A stretch of 64,000 bases of DNA from an uncultured Oscillospiraceae bacterium (lineage in GTDB: Bacteria; Bacillota; Clostridia; Oscillospirales; Oscillospiraceae), in NCBI GenBank assembly GCA_934597255.1, contig CAKTQV010000002.1, forward strand, positions 124,001 to 188,000. Reading direction: 5' to 3'. The notes under the pieces are model-generated. The model ran no database searches and was not told the DNA's origin. It worked only from the letters and a program-made list of their open reading frames with translations. A program made the position numbers and the translations under genes. Positions 57,383-64,000 of this stretch are shown in pieces. How positions within the stretch are numbered: position 1 is the first letter of the stretch; each line of letters begins with the position of its first letter.

Positions 57383-58398
57383 AGCGGCTTTTGCCCGAAG
57401 AACTGGAAGCGGAATTCGCTTCGCTCGGACTGCCGAAATTCCGGGCTAGGCAGGTTTTTCGCTGGCTTTCGCGCGGGGCGCGCACGTTTGATGAAATGAC
57501 CGATCTCTCCGCGGCGCTGCGGGAGAGGTTGGATGCGCTGTATACGATCGCCTCGCTGGAAACGCTGCGGCGGCAGGAGTCGGCGCAGGACGGGACGATC
57601 AAGTTTTTGTGGGAGCTGCCGGACGGCGAGAGCGTGGAGACCGTTTTCATGCGCTATCAGCACGGAAATACGGTCTGCATCTCGTCGCAGGTCGGCTGCC
57701 GGATGGGTTGCGCCTTCTGCGCCTCCACGCTTGGCGGGCGCGTGCGCGATCTGGAAGCGTCGGAGATGCTCGACGAGGTGCTGCGCACCGAGATCGAGGC
57801 CGGCGACCGCATTTCCAACATCGTTCTGATGGGCATCGGCGAACCGCTGGACAACTTCGATAACGTCATCCGCTTTCTTCATCTGATCAATCATCCGCAG
57901 GGGCGCGATATCGGAATGCGGCATATTTCTCTGTCCACCTGCGGGCTGACCGAAAAGATTGACAAACTGGCCGAGCTTAATTTACAATTGACTTTATCGG
58001 TATCGCTCCATGCGCCGGACGACGAGACCCGAAGCCGGATCATGCCGGCAAACCGGGGACGCGGGGTAGACGCGGTGCTGGATGCCTGCCGGCGTTATTT
58101 TGAAAAAACAGGCCGGCGCATATCCTTTGAATACGCGCTGATACGGGATGTAAACGACACGCCGCGGCAGGCGCGGCTGCTGGCGGAAAAGCTGAAGGGC
58201 ACGGGTGCGCACGTCAATCTCATCCGGCTCAATTACGTCTCCGAGCGCGATCTTCAGCCGTCCACACCGGAGGCTCTCAAGGAATTTGAAAAGATACTTA
58301 CGGACAACGGCGTGACCGTTACGGTCCGGCGCCGCCTCGGTAGCGATATTGACGCGGCCTGCGGCCAGCTCCGTCGAAAGAAGATGAGGGAAGCATGA
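57352..58398 (+). CDS. rlmN: Dual-specificity rRNA/tRNA adenine-C2 methyltransferase RlmN
   Basis: A 348-residue radical SAM enzyme methylating A2503 of 23S rRNA and A37 of some tRNAs. The [4Fe-4S] motif C-RMG-C-AF-C lies near residues 117-124, then VLMGIGEPLDNFDNVIRF and ISLSTCGLTEKIDKLAE. SVSLHAPDDETRSRIMPANR has the conserved SLHA, and the methyl-carrying cysteine is in RLGSDIDAACGQLR near the C-terminus. The start at 57352 lies within the rsmB 3' end. Confidence 0.98.
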   Translation: MPDAQEKRDIKRLLPEELEAEFASLGLPKFRARQVFRWLSRGARTFDEMTDLSAALRERLDALYTIASLETLRRQESAQDGTIKFLWELPDGESVETVFMRYQHGNTVCISSQVGCRMGCAFCASTLGGRVRDLEASEMLDEVLRTEIEAGDRISNIVLMGIGEPLDNFDNVIRFLHLINHPQGRDIGMRHISLSTCGLTEKIDKLAELNLQLTLSVSLHAPDDETRSRIMPANRGRGVDAVLDACRRYFEKTGRRISFEYALIRDVNDTPRQARLLAEKLKGTGAHVNLIRLNYVSERDLQPSTPEALKEFEKILTDNGVTVTVRRRLGSDIDAACGQLRRKKMREA

Positions 58399-59147
58399 GA
58401 ATTTTTGGTTTGAGCGACATCGGAAAGGTGCGCCTGGAAAATCAGGACTGCTTTGCCGTGCGCACGCTTTCCGCCGGCGTGCTTGCCGCCGTGTGCGACG
58501 GCATGGGCGGCGCGGCGGCCGGTATGGTAGCCAGCGACATTGCCTGCCGCAGCTTTATCGAGCACGCGTCCGCCGCTCTGGAAGCCGGCGGCGGCGAAAA
58601 AGCGGCGGAGAGTCTCGGCGCCGGTGCGGACAAGGCCAACCGCGATGTGTACAGCCGCTCCATGCGGGATCCGGAATGCGAGGGCATGGGGACGACGCTT
58701 GTCGCGCTGTATGCCAACAACGACGGCGTCACGCTTCTGAACGTGGGCGACAGCGGCGCATACCGCATCTCAAACGGCGTTATGACCAAGCTTACACACG
58801 ACCATTCTCTCGTGCAGGAGCTGATGGATCTCGGCCGCCTTACGCGCGAGCAGGCGCGCAGACACCCCAGGAAAAACATCATCACCCGCGTCATCGGCGG
58901 TGAGCGAAACGTCCGAAGCGATATTTTTGAAGCGGAGGCCGGTGAGGGAGACGTTTTTCTCCTGTGCTCCGACGGACTGACGAACACACTGAGCGACGAG
59001 GCGATCACGGCCTGCTGCCCTCAGGGCGGCGACCCCGAAAAGATATGCGGCGCGCTGATCGACGCGGCACTTTCCGCCGGCGCCAGAGACAACGTAACCG
59101 TTGTGGTGCTGATATTTGAGAAGGAGGCGGCAAGGCATGAACAATAA
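58395..59147 (+). CDS. prpC: PP2C-type serine/threonine phosphatase (PrpC/Stp)
   Basis: A 250-residue phosphatase. RIFGLSDIGKVRLENQDCFA, VCDGMGGAAAGMVAS (metal-binding DGxGG near residue 35), GMGTTLVALYAN, NVGDSGAYRI and LLCSDGLTNTLSDEAI are the ordered PPM motifs. It reverses phosphorylation by the kinase encoded next, tuning cell-wall and division proteins. Coupled to rlmN by ATGA and overlapping the kinase start by 11 bp. Confidence 0.97.
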   Translation: MRIFGLSDIGKVRLENQDCFAVRTLSAGVLAAVCDGMGGAAAGMVASDIACRSFIEHASAALEAGGGEKAAESLGAGADKANRDVYSRSMRDPECEGMGTTLVALYANNDGVTLLNVGDSGAYRISNGVMTKLTHDHSLVQELMDLGRLTREQARRHPRKNIITRVIGGERNVRSDIFEAEAGEGDVFLLCSDGLTNTLSDEAITACCPQGGDPEKICGALIDAALSAGARDNVTVVVLIFEKEAARHEQ

Positions 59148-60903
59148 GGTGAACTGGCGTATCGGAAAGCTTCTGGATAATCGCTACGAAATAAAGGACG
59201 TCGTTGGCGTCGGCGGCATGGCCGTCGTGTACAAGGCCTTTGACATGAAGCTTAAGCGCAACGTGGCCATCAAAGTCCTGCAGGACGATGTGGCCATGGA
59301 CGCGGAGTCCCGCCGCCGCTTCCGCACGGAGTACCAGGCGGTCGCCATGCTTTCGCACCCCAATATCCGCGCGGTCTACGACGTCGTTTCCTCCGGCGAC
59401 ACGGAATACATCGTCATGGAATATGTCGACGGCATCAATCTCAAGCAGTATCTGAAGAAGAAAAAGGTCCTCAGCTGGAAAGAAGCGCTGCACTTTGCAA
59501 CGCAGATCGCCCGCGCGCTGTCCCATGCGCATTCCAAGGGCATCATCCACATGGATATCAAGCCCCAGAACATCATGCTTCCCAAGGATGGGACCGCCAA
59601 GGTCGCCGATTTCGGCATTGCCATGGTGGAGAATTCACCGGAGCAGCCCGAATCGGACGAGGCCGTCGGCAGCATTCATTACATTTCTCCCGAACAGGCG
59701 CGCGGCGAAAGCATCGACGCCCGGACGGATATCTATTCCCTTGGCGTCGTTCTGTATGAAATGCTCACCGGGCAGCTGCCCTATGACGGCGGCAGCGCGG
59801 CGGAGGTAGCCGTGCAGCAGATGTCCGTCGTCCCGGACGCGCCCACGGCGATCAACCCGGAGATACCGGAGGAACTGGAGGAGATAACGCTCAAGGCCAT
59901 GCAGACCGATCCGGATGAGCGTTATCAGTCCGCCGACGATATGCTGGCCGCGCTCGAGGATTTCCGCAAGGGCATGACCTCGCCGCTGGTCGAGCGGCGC
60001 ACGATCCTACCCGAGGAAGCCACGCCCGCACAGCGCGGCGAGATGGTCCATTTTGTCCGGCGGGACGTTCCGCGCATCAGCCGCGCCGGCGAGCTGTCCA
60101 AGCAGGCTTATGTCCGCCGCCGCACGCGCGCCGGCAAGATCAGTCTGCTTCTCGGCATCGGCCTCGTGCTCTGCTTTGCGATCTTCCTCGGCAGCTTCGT
60201 GTGGAACTACTGGCTCCGCGGCATTTTCCGCGATCCGGAACGGACGGCTGTGCCGGACTTTTCCGGGCTTTACGCCGAATCGGTCGTGCAGGATCCGTCC
60301 TTTGCGGAGCTGTTCAAATTCGATATCGTTTATCAGGCGGACGACAGCTCGCCCGTCGGAACGGTCGTCCGGCAGGACCCGGAGCCGGGCGCGAGCCGTA
60401 TGATCACGGACGAAGGCATTGAAGTCAAGCTGATCGTATCCTCCGGCATCGAGCTTGTCACGATCCCCGATATCATCAACGACTATTACCCCGATGTGCA
60501 GACCGCGCTGCAGGAGCTTGGGCTCAACGTCATGACGGAGCTGTCCCCCTCGGATACGGTAACGGCGGACTTTGTCATCAGCTGCAAGCCCGGCGTCGGC
60601 TCGGCCGTGGCCGCGGGGACCTATGTGACCATCACGGTCAGCGCCGGCCCGAGCGTGGATTACGTCGATATGCCCAATCTTGTCGGCGCGAGCAAGGCCG
60701 AGGCGCTCACGCAGCTTTCGGCGCTCGGACTTGTGTGCACGGAAAACGAGATCACCTATGTGTCCTCCAGCGAGGAGGAAGCAGACCTTGTTCTGTGGCA
60801 GAATTACGAGGCCGGCGAGCAGATCGTCGCCAACACCAGGATATATCTCCATGTGGGCAGCGGCCCCGTTGAATCGGAAAGCTCCTCCGGGGACGGCGGC
60901 TGA
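59137..60903 (+). CDS. prkC: PASTA-domain Ser/Thr kinase (PrkC/PknB/Stk1)
   Basis: A 588-residue Hanks-type kinase. The glycine loop VGVGGMAVVYKAFDMKL, catalytic K in NVAIKVLQDD, catalytic loop HMDIKPQNIML, DFG in VADFGIAMV and SPEQARGESIDARTDIYSLG make up the cytosolic domain (1-275). A transmembrane helix at about 333-355 is followed by three PASTA repeats (about 371-437, 438-505, 506-575) that sense muropeptides or lipid II outside. The catalytic loop has HMD in place of HRD, so it is a non-RD kinase. AAGGAGG precedes ATG 59137. Confidence 0.97.
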   Translation: MNNKVNWRIGKLLDNRYEIKDVVGVGGMAVVYKAFDMKLKRNVAIKVLQDDVAMDAESRRRFRTEYQAVAMLSHPNIRAVYDVVSSGDTEYIVMEYVDGINLKQYLKKKKVLSWKEALHFATQIARALSHAHSKGIIHMDIKPQNIMLPKDGTAKVADFGIAMVENSPEQPESDEAVGSIHYISPEQARGESIDARTDIYSLGVVLYEMLTGQLPYDGGSAAEVAVQQMSVVPDAPTAINPEIPEELEEITLKAMQTDPDERYQSADDMLAALEDFRKGMTSPLVERRTILPEEATPAQRGEMVHFVRRDVPRISRAGELSKQAYVRRRTRAGKISLLLGIGLVLCFAIFLGSFVWNYWLRGIFRDPERTAVPDFSGLYAESVVQDPSFAELFKFDIVYQADDSSPVGTVVRQDPEPGASRMITDEGIEVKLIVSSGIELVTIPDIINDYYPDVQTALQELGLNVMTELSPSDTVTADFVISCKPGVGSAVAAGTYVTITVSAGPSVDYVDMPNLVGASKAEALTQLSALGLVCTENEITYVSSSEEEADLVLWQNYEAGEQIVANTRIYLHVGSGPVESESSSGDGG

Positions 60904-60905
60904 GC

Positions 60906-61784
60906 GTGGAGGGGATCATCATCAAGGCTCTGAGCGGGTTTTACTACGTCCGCGCACAGGGCCGGACCTATAGCTGCCGCGCCCGCGGCCGCTTCCGGCT
61001 GGACGGTCAAAGTCCACTGGTCGGCGACCGGGTGTGTTTTGACCCGGCCGAAGACGGCAGCGGTGTTGTGACGGCTCTCATGCCGCGCCGGAATTTCTTT
61101 GAACGCCCGGCCGTCGCCAACGTGGACCGGCTGGTCATGATCGTATCCGCGGCGATACCGGTCACGGATCCCTATCTGATCGACATGGTAACGGCGCAGT
61201 GCGAAAAGAAAAACTGCGGCGTGCTGCTGGTCGTCAACAAGTGCGATCTCGACCCCGGCGACGCGCTTTGCGCCCTGTATGAAAAAACACCTTACGAGAC
61301 GCTGCGCACCAGCGCGGAAACGGGGGAAGGCGTGGATGCGCTGCGCGAGGCCATCCGCGGCCGTGTCTGCTGCTTCACCGGTAACTCCGGCGTGGGAAAG
61401 TCCAGTCTGCTCAACGCGCTGGACAGCCGTTTTTCTCTAGCGACCGGCGAGATCAGCCAAAAGCTCGGCCGCGGCCGGCACACGACCCGGCATGTGGAGT
61501 TTTTTGACCTTGGCAGCGGTACCTACGTCGCGGACACGCCTGGCTTTGCCGCCTATGACGACGGCGCGGCGCTGGGGCTACGGAAGGAGGAGCTTGCTTC
61601 GCTGTTCCCGGAGTTCGGCGATTATACCGGCTCGTGCCGTTTTCTTGACTGCGCTCACCTGGCCGAACCAGGCTGCGCCGTCACGGAAGCTGTCGGGCGC
61701 GGCGACATCGCGGAAAGCCGCCATCGCTCTTACCGGCGTTTGTATGAGCAGGCCGCGCGGATCAAAGACTGGCAGATAAAATAA
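60906..61784 (+). CDS. rsgA: Ribosome small subunit GTPase RsgA
   Basis: A 292-residue circularly permuted GTPase acting late in 30S assembly. An N-terminal OB fold (GFYYVRAQGRTYSCRARGRF) precedes G4 VVNKCD, then G1 GNSGVGKSS near residue 165 and G3 DTPGF, the permuted order that defines the family. The C-terminal zinc site is GSCRFLDCAHLAEPGCAV. It begins at GTG, 2 bp after the kinase stop. In Bacillus rpe and thiN follow, but not here. Confidence 0.97.
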   Translation: MEGIIIKALSGFYYVRAQGRTYSCRARGRFRLDGQSPLVGDRVCFDPAEDGSGVVTALMPRRNFFERPAVANVDRLVMIVSAAIPVTDPYLIDMVTAQCEKKNCGVLLVVNKCDLDPGDALCALYEKTPYETLRTSAETGEGVDALREAIRGRVCCFTGNSGVGKSSLLNALDSRFSLATGEISQKLGRGRHTTRHVEFFDLGSGTYVADTPGFAAYDDGAALGLRKEELASLFPEFGDYTGSCRFLDCAHLAEPGCAVTEAVGRGDIAESRHRSYRRLYEQAARIKDWQIK

Positions 61785-61796
61785 AACCCGAAAAGG

Positions 61797-61829
61797 CCCT
61801 CCCGCATAGAATAGTGCGGGAGGGATTTT
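61797..61829 (+). terminator. Terminator-like hairpin after rsgA, overlapping the next ribosome-binding site
   Basis: 10-bp stem CCCTCCCGCA / TGCGGGAGGG with an 8-base loop, followed by ATTTTC. The right arm GGGAGGG is also the Shine-Dalgarno of the small gene starting at 61831. Confidence 0.75.
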
Positions 61830-61830
61830 C

Positions 61831-61998
61831 ATGCGCAGAAACAACTGCGGCCGCGGCTGCTGCGGGCGGGCCGGGGGCTGCATCGCCATCGTGGTCGGCG
61901 TGCTCATCCTGCTGGGGCTGATTTTGCCGGCAGGCTTCTGGTGGGTCATCTGCGCCGCGGCGCTCATCTGCGGCGGCATCGCCGTCATGCGCGCGTAG
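61831..61998 (+). CDS. 55-residue Cys-rich-headed membrane protein
   Basis: A small frame of 55 residues: a basic, cysteine-containing head (MRRNNCGRGCCGRAGGC) and two hydrophobic stretches (IAIVVGVLILLGLILPAGFW and VICAAALICGGIAVM) ending in RA. GGGAGGG is 6 bp before the ATG. Similar tiny proteins with an N-terminal Cys/Gly patch and a PPGFWW-like turn occur in Clostridia, to my recollection without known function. It has to be translated from an mRNA whose ribosome-binding site is in the rsgA hairpin. Confidence 0.68.
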   Translation: MRRNNCGRGCCGRAGGCIAIVVGVLILLGLILPAGFWWVICAAALICGGIAVMRA

Positions 61999-62059
61999 GC
62001 ATATCGCCGCGCACTGTCTCATAATCTGATACCAAACCGATGCAAGGAGAATGAGGATT

Positions 62060-63538
62060 ATGGACACGGCGTTTGAAAAACAATCTTACATGGATCACAG
62101 GCTGATATGGTCCGGCAGTATCGGCGGCGAGGAAAACGCCGAATGTGTCGTGCCGGACAGCATGCCGGATCTTGGCGTCATCGTGGACACCGACGCGATC
62201 CTTTCGCTGCGCAGCAAGGAGCTGTCCGGCGGCCGGCTGAGCGTGGCGGCGGATATTTCCGTAAAAATTCTTTATCAGCCGGAGGGGCAAAGCGTTCTGC
62301 GCAGCCTGTCCGTGAGCATGAGCTCGTCGCTGACGGCGGCAGTCACGGCAGAGGACGACTGTATCCCGCTCGTCCGCCTGCGCGTGCGGACGGCGGAGGC
62401 AAAGCTTCTCAACTCGCGCAAGGCGTCCGTTCGGATCGAGCTGGCCGGCATGGGATATTGCTATCAGAAGCGGAAGCTGGAGCTGGTGAGCGGCGTGTCG
62501 GCCTGCGCCTGCGCGGTGGAAACGCTGGCCGAAAGCAGCACGGCCTGTCTAATCTCGGACGTGCGGGAAAAGACCTTCGTGCTGACGGACGACTTTACGC
62601 TTCCGGCCGGACTGGATGATGTGGAGGCCATATTGACTCAGCGGGTCACGCTTACGACGGACGATATGGAATTCGCCGGCGACAAGCTGGTATTCCGCGG
62701 GCGCGCCTGCTCTTTTCTTCTGCTGCGGCAGGAGGAAAACGTGTACCCGTGCAGCTATGAAAGCAGCTTTTCGCAGATCATGGAGATCAGCGGCGACGTG
62801 GAGCCCGCGCCGGAGATCACGCTCGCGCTCACCGGAGCCTATTTCGATATGCCCGACCACAGCGGCGGGAAGATCGGCATGGAGCTGCATCTGCTCGCGC
62901 AGGTCGTCTGCCGGAAAAAGGCTGAACTGTGCTACGTGGCGGACGCCTATTCCAATCAGCGCGTATTGAAAACAGAGTTCTCGGAGACGGCGCTCTGCTG
63001 CCGCCAGCGCGACGCCGTTGTGCGCCACAGCATAAGCTGCACAGCCGAAGCCCCGCGGGAGATCGGCGACATACTCTTTGCCAGAGGCAGCGTAAGCAGC
63101 GCAGTCATGGGAGAGGATGGGATCGATCTGTCCGTGAATCTCCGCGCCGTATACCGCCGCTCCGACGGCGGCTACGGCTGTATCAGCCGCCGTGTGCAGG
63201 AAACGGTCGCCGTGGAGAGCGGCGAAGGAGAGAGTCTGTGCATCTCCGGCGCGGCGGTCACCAACGTTTTCAGCGCCGTCAGCGCGGGCGGGATCGATCT
63301 GCGCGCTTCGGTCGAGCTGCACCTGCAGGCGCAATGCCTCAGCACGCTCCGACATCTGAGCGGGCTCGAGGCGGAAGACGAGCGGCTGCCGGACGCCCCA
63401 TCCGTAACACTGCTGCGCTGTGCCGGAGAGGATGAGCTGTGGCAGCTTGCCAAAACGCATCGTTCGACCCGCGCGGCCATTCTGGAGGCGAACGGAGGCC
63501 GGAGCGAGGGACTTCTTCTCATCCCAAAGTGCAGGTAA
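62060..63538 (+). CDS. SPOCS (DUF3794) and LysM-like domain protein
   Basis: A 492-residue protein. The N-terminal half has SPOCS/DUF3794 units, visible in AECVVPDSMPDLGVIVDTDA and VAADISVKILYQPEGQ; a second copy-like region is near 165-300 (KTFVLTDDFTLPAGLDDVEA). The last 50 residues (EDELWQLAKTHRSTRAAILEANG, shortened motif) resemble a LysM peptidoglycan-binding module. DUF3794 was named SPOCS from spore-coat proteins such as SafA and SpoVID. It probably binds the spore cortex or coat. ATG 62060 has AAGGAG 10 bp upstream; 62051 is too close to it. Confidence 0.87.
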   Translation: MDTAFEKQSYMDHRLIWSGSIGGEENAECVVPDSMPDLGVIVDTDAILSLRSKELSGGRLSVAADISVKILYQPEGQSVLRSLSVSMSSSLTAAVTAEDDCIPLVRLRVRTAEAKLLNSRKASVRIELAGMGYCYQKRKLELVSGVSACACAVETLAESSTACLISDVREKTFVLTDDFTLPAGLDDVEAILTQRVTLTTDDMEFAGDKLVFRGRACSFLLLRQEENVYPCSYESSFSQIMEISGDVEPAPEITLALTGAYFDMPDHSGGKIGMELHLLAQVVCRKKAELCYVADAYSNQRVLKTEFSETALCCRQRDAVVRHSISCTAEAPREIGDILFARGSVSSAVMGEDGIDLSVNLRAVYRRSDGGYGCISRRVQETVAVESGEGESLCISGAAVTNVFSAVSAGGIDLRASVELHLQAQCLSTLRHLSGLEAEDERLPDAPSVTLLRCAGEDELWQLAKTHRSTRAAILEANGGRSEGLLLIPKCR

Positions 63539-63541
63539 TAG

Positions 63542-63570
63542 TTGATATCGGGCGAAAGTTGTGCTAAAAT
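63542..63570 (+). promoter_or_regulatory. Promoter of the YebC-family gene
   Basis: TTGATA (63542-63547), 17-bp spacer, TAAAAT (63565-63570). It starts 3 bp after the previous stop. Confidence 0.8.
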
Positions 63571-63606
63571 ACCCCCAATGCATAGTAATACACAGGGGGA
63601 GTTAGA

Positions 63607-64000
63607 ATGTCCGGACATTCCAAATGGCACAACATTCAGAAAACAAAGGGCGCGGCTGACGCCAAGCGCGCGCAGGCCTTTACAAAGATCGCCCGCGAAA
63701 TGATCGTGGCGGTCAAGGAGGGCGGCAGCGGCGATCCGAAGAACAACATGCGTCTGGCCGCCGTCATCACGAAGGCCAAGGCCGCCAATATGCCCAACGA
63801 CAACATCAAGCGCACTATTGAAAAAGCGCTCGGCAGCGGCGACACCTCCAACTTTGAGTCCGTTACCTATGAGGGCTACGGCCCCGGCGGCGTGGCCGTT
63901 ATCGTGGAGGCCATGACCGACAACCGCAACCGTACCGCCAGCGAGGTTCGTCACTGCTTCGATAAATACGGCGGAAATCTTGGCGCCACCAACTGCGTGA
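63607..64000 (+). CDS. YebC/PmpR family protein, 3' end outside the window
   Basis: The first 131 codons of a YebC/PmpR/TACO1 protein, usually about 240 residues. MSGHSKWHNIQKTKGAADAK is the invariant N-terminus, followed by NMRLAAVITKAKAANMPNDN and YEGYGPGGVAVIVEAMTDNR. The family has been described as a transcriptional regulator and, more recently, as a ribosome-associated factor easing translation of difficult proline stretches. GGGGGAG precedes the ATG. Confidence 0.97.
   Translation, partial: MSGHSKWHNIQKTKGAADAKRAQAFTKIAREMIVAVKEGGSGDPKNNMRLAAVITKAKAANMPNDNIKRTIEKALGSGDTSNFESVTYEGYGPGGVAVIVEAMTDNRNRTASEVRHCFDKYGGNLGATNCV

Noticed and set aside
1..64000. CRISPR arrays, rRNA genes and prophage modules
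   Set aside because: No regularly spaced repeats, rRNA sequences, or phage structural or lysis genes were seen anywhere in the window.

Overview
The window is a high-GC (roughly 60 % by eye) Firmicutes chromosome segment. Gene content points to a strictly anaerobic, probably spore-forming Clostridia member of the Oscillospiraceae type (Oscillibacter, Intestinimonas or Flavonifractor relatives). The signs are the order cdaA-cdaR, yicC-remA-gmk-rpoZ-priA-def-fmt-rsmB-rlmN-prpC-prkC-rsgA, CarD-ispD-ispF, mazG-hup-rqcP, an NfnAB-type transhydrogenase pair, a SpoVB/YabM-type flippase pair and a SPOCS-LysM protein. The genus call is inference. No rRNA, CRISPR array, complete insertion sequence or prophage was seen.

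Layout. 1-3 kb: minus-strand accessory genes (DMT-type transporter cut by the window edge, GNAT acetyltransferase, FMN oxidoreductase, AraC-GyrI regulator). 3.1-16.5 kb: an accessory locus with a cytosolic beta-helix protein, two overlapping LysR genes, a complete oligopeptide-type ABC importer (lipoprotein, two permeases, two ATPases), a small membrane protein, three tandem NTF2/SnoaL-like paralogues that share a C-terminal PEPY motif, a third LysR gene and a small membrane protein. Promoters, terminators and candidate LysR operators can be placed on it. This is the best candidate for an undescribed uptake-and-conversion system. 16.5-18.6 kb: two tRNA-Ser genes followed by an AT-richer stretch (methyltransferase, a gene-poor tract with a long hairpin, a DUF6440 protein, a lipoprotein) that looks acquired.

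18.6-37.2 kb: mostly housekeeping: a PIG-V-like mannosyltransferase, uvrA, a small export protein, recD2, comF, an mreB-like gene, a YabM-type flippase, mazG, hup, rqcP, a DacF-type carboxypeptidase with a structured 5' leader, pgi, a P-loop protein, a DEDDh exonuclease, ddl and murF. 37.2-45.6 kb: NfnA/NfnB, a divergent CoaX-like protein, a cupin, a SpoVB-like flippase, carD, ispD, ispF, and a Se/S-carrier-like protein with its class V aminotransferase.

45.6-64 kb: two long co-directional operons. The first runs from cdaA/cdaR (c-di-AMP) through conserved small proteins to yicC-remA-gmk-rpoZ. The second runs from priA through translation-initiation and rRNA-modification enzymes to the PP2C phosphatase/PASTA kinase pair and rsgA. 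A 55-residue membrane protein whose Shine-Dalgarno lies in a terminator arm, a SPOCS-LysM protein and the start of a YebC-family gene close the window. Start-stop overlaps of 4 bp or more are common, suggesting tight translational coupling.
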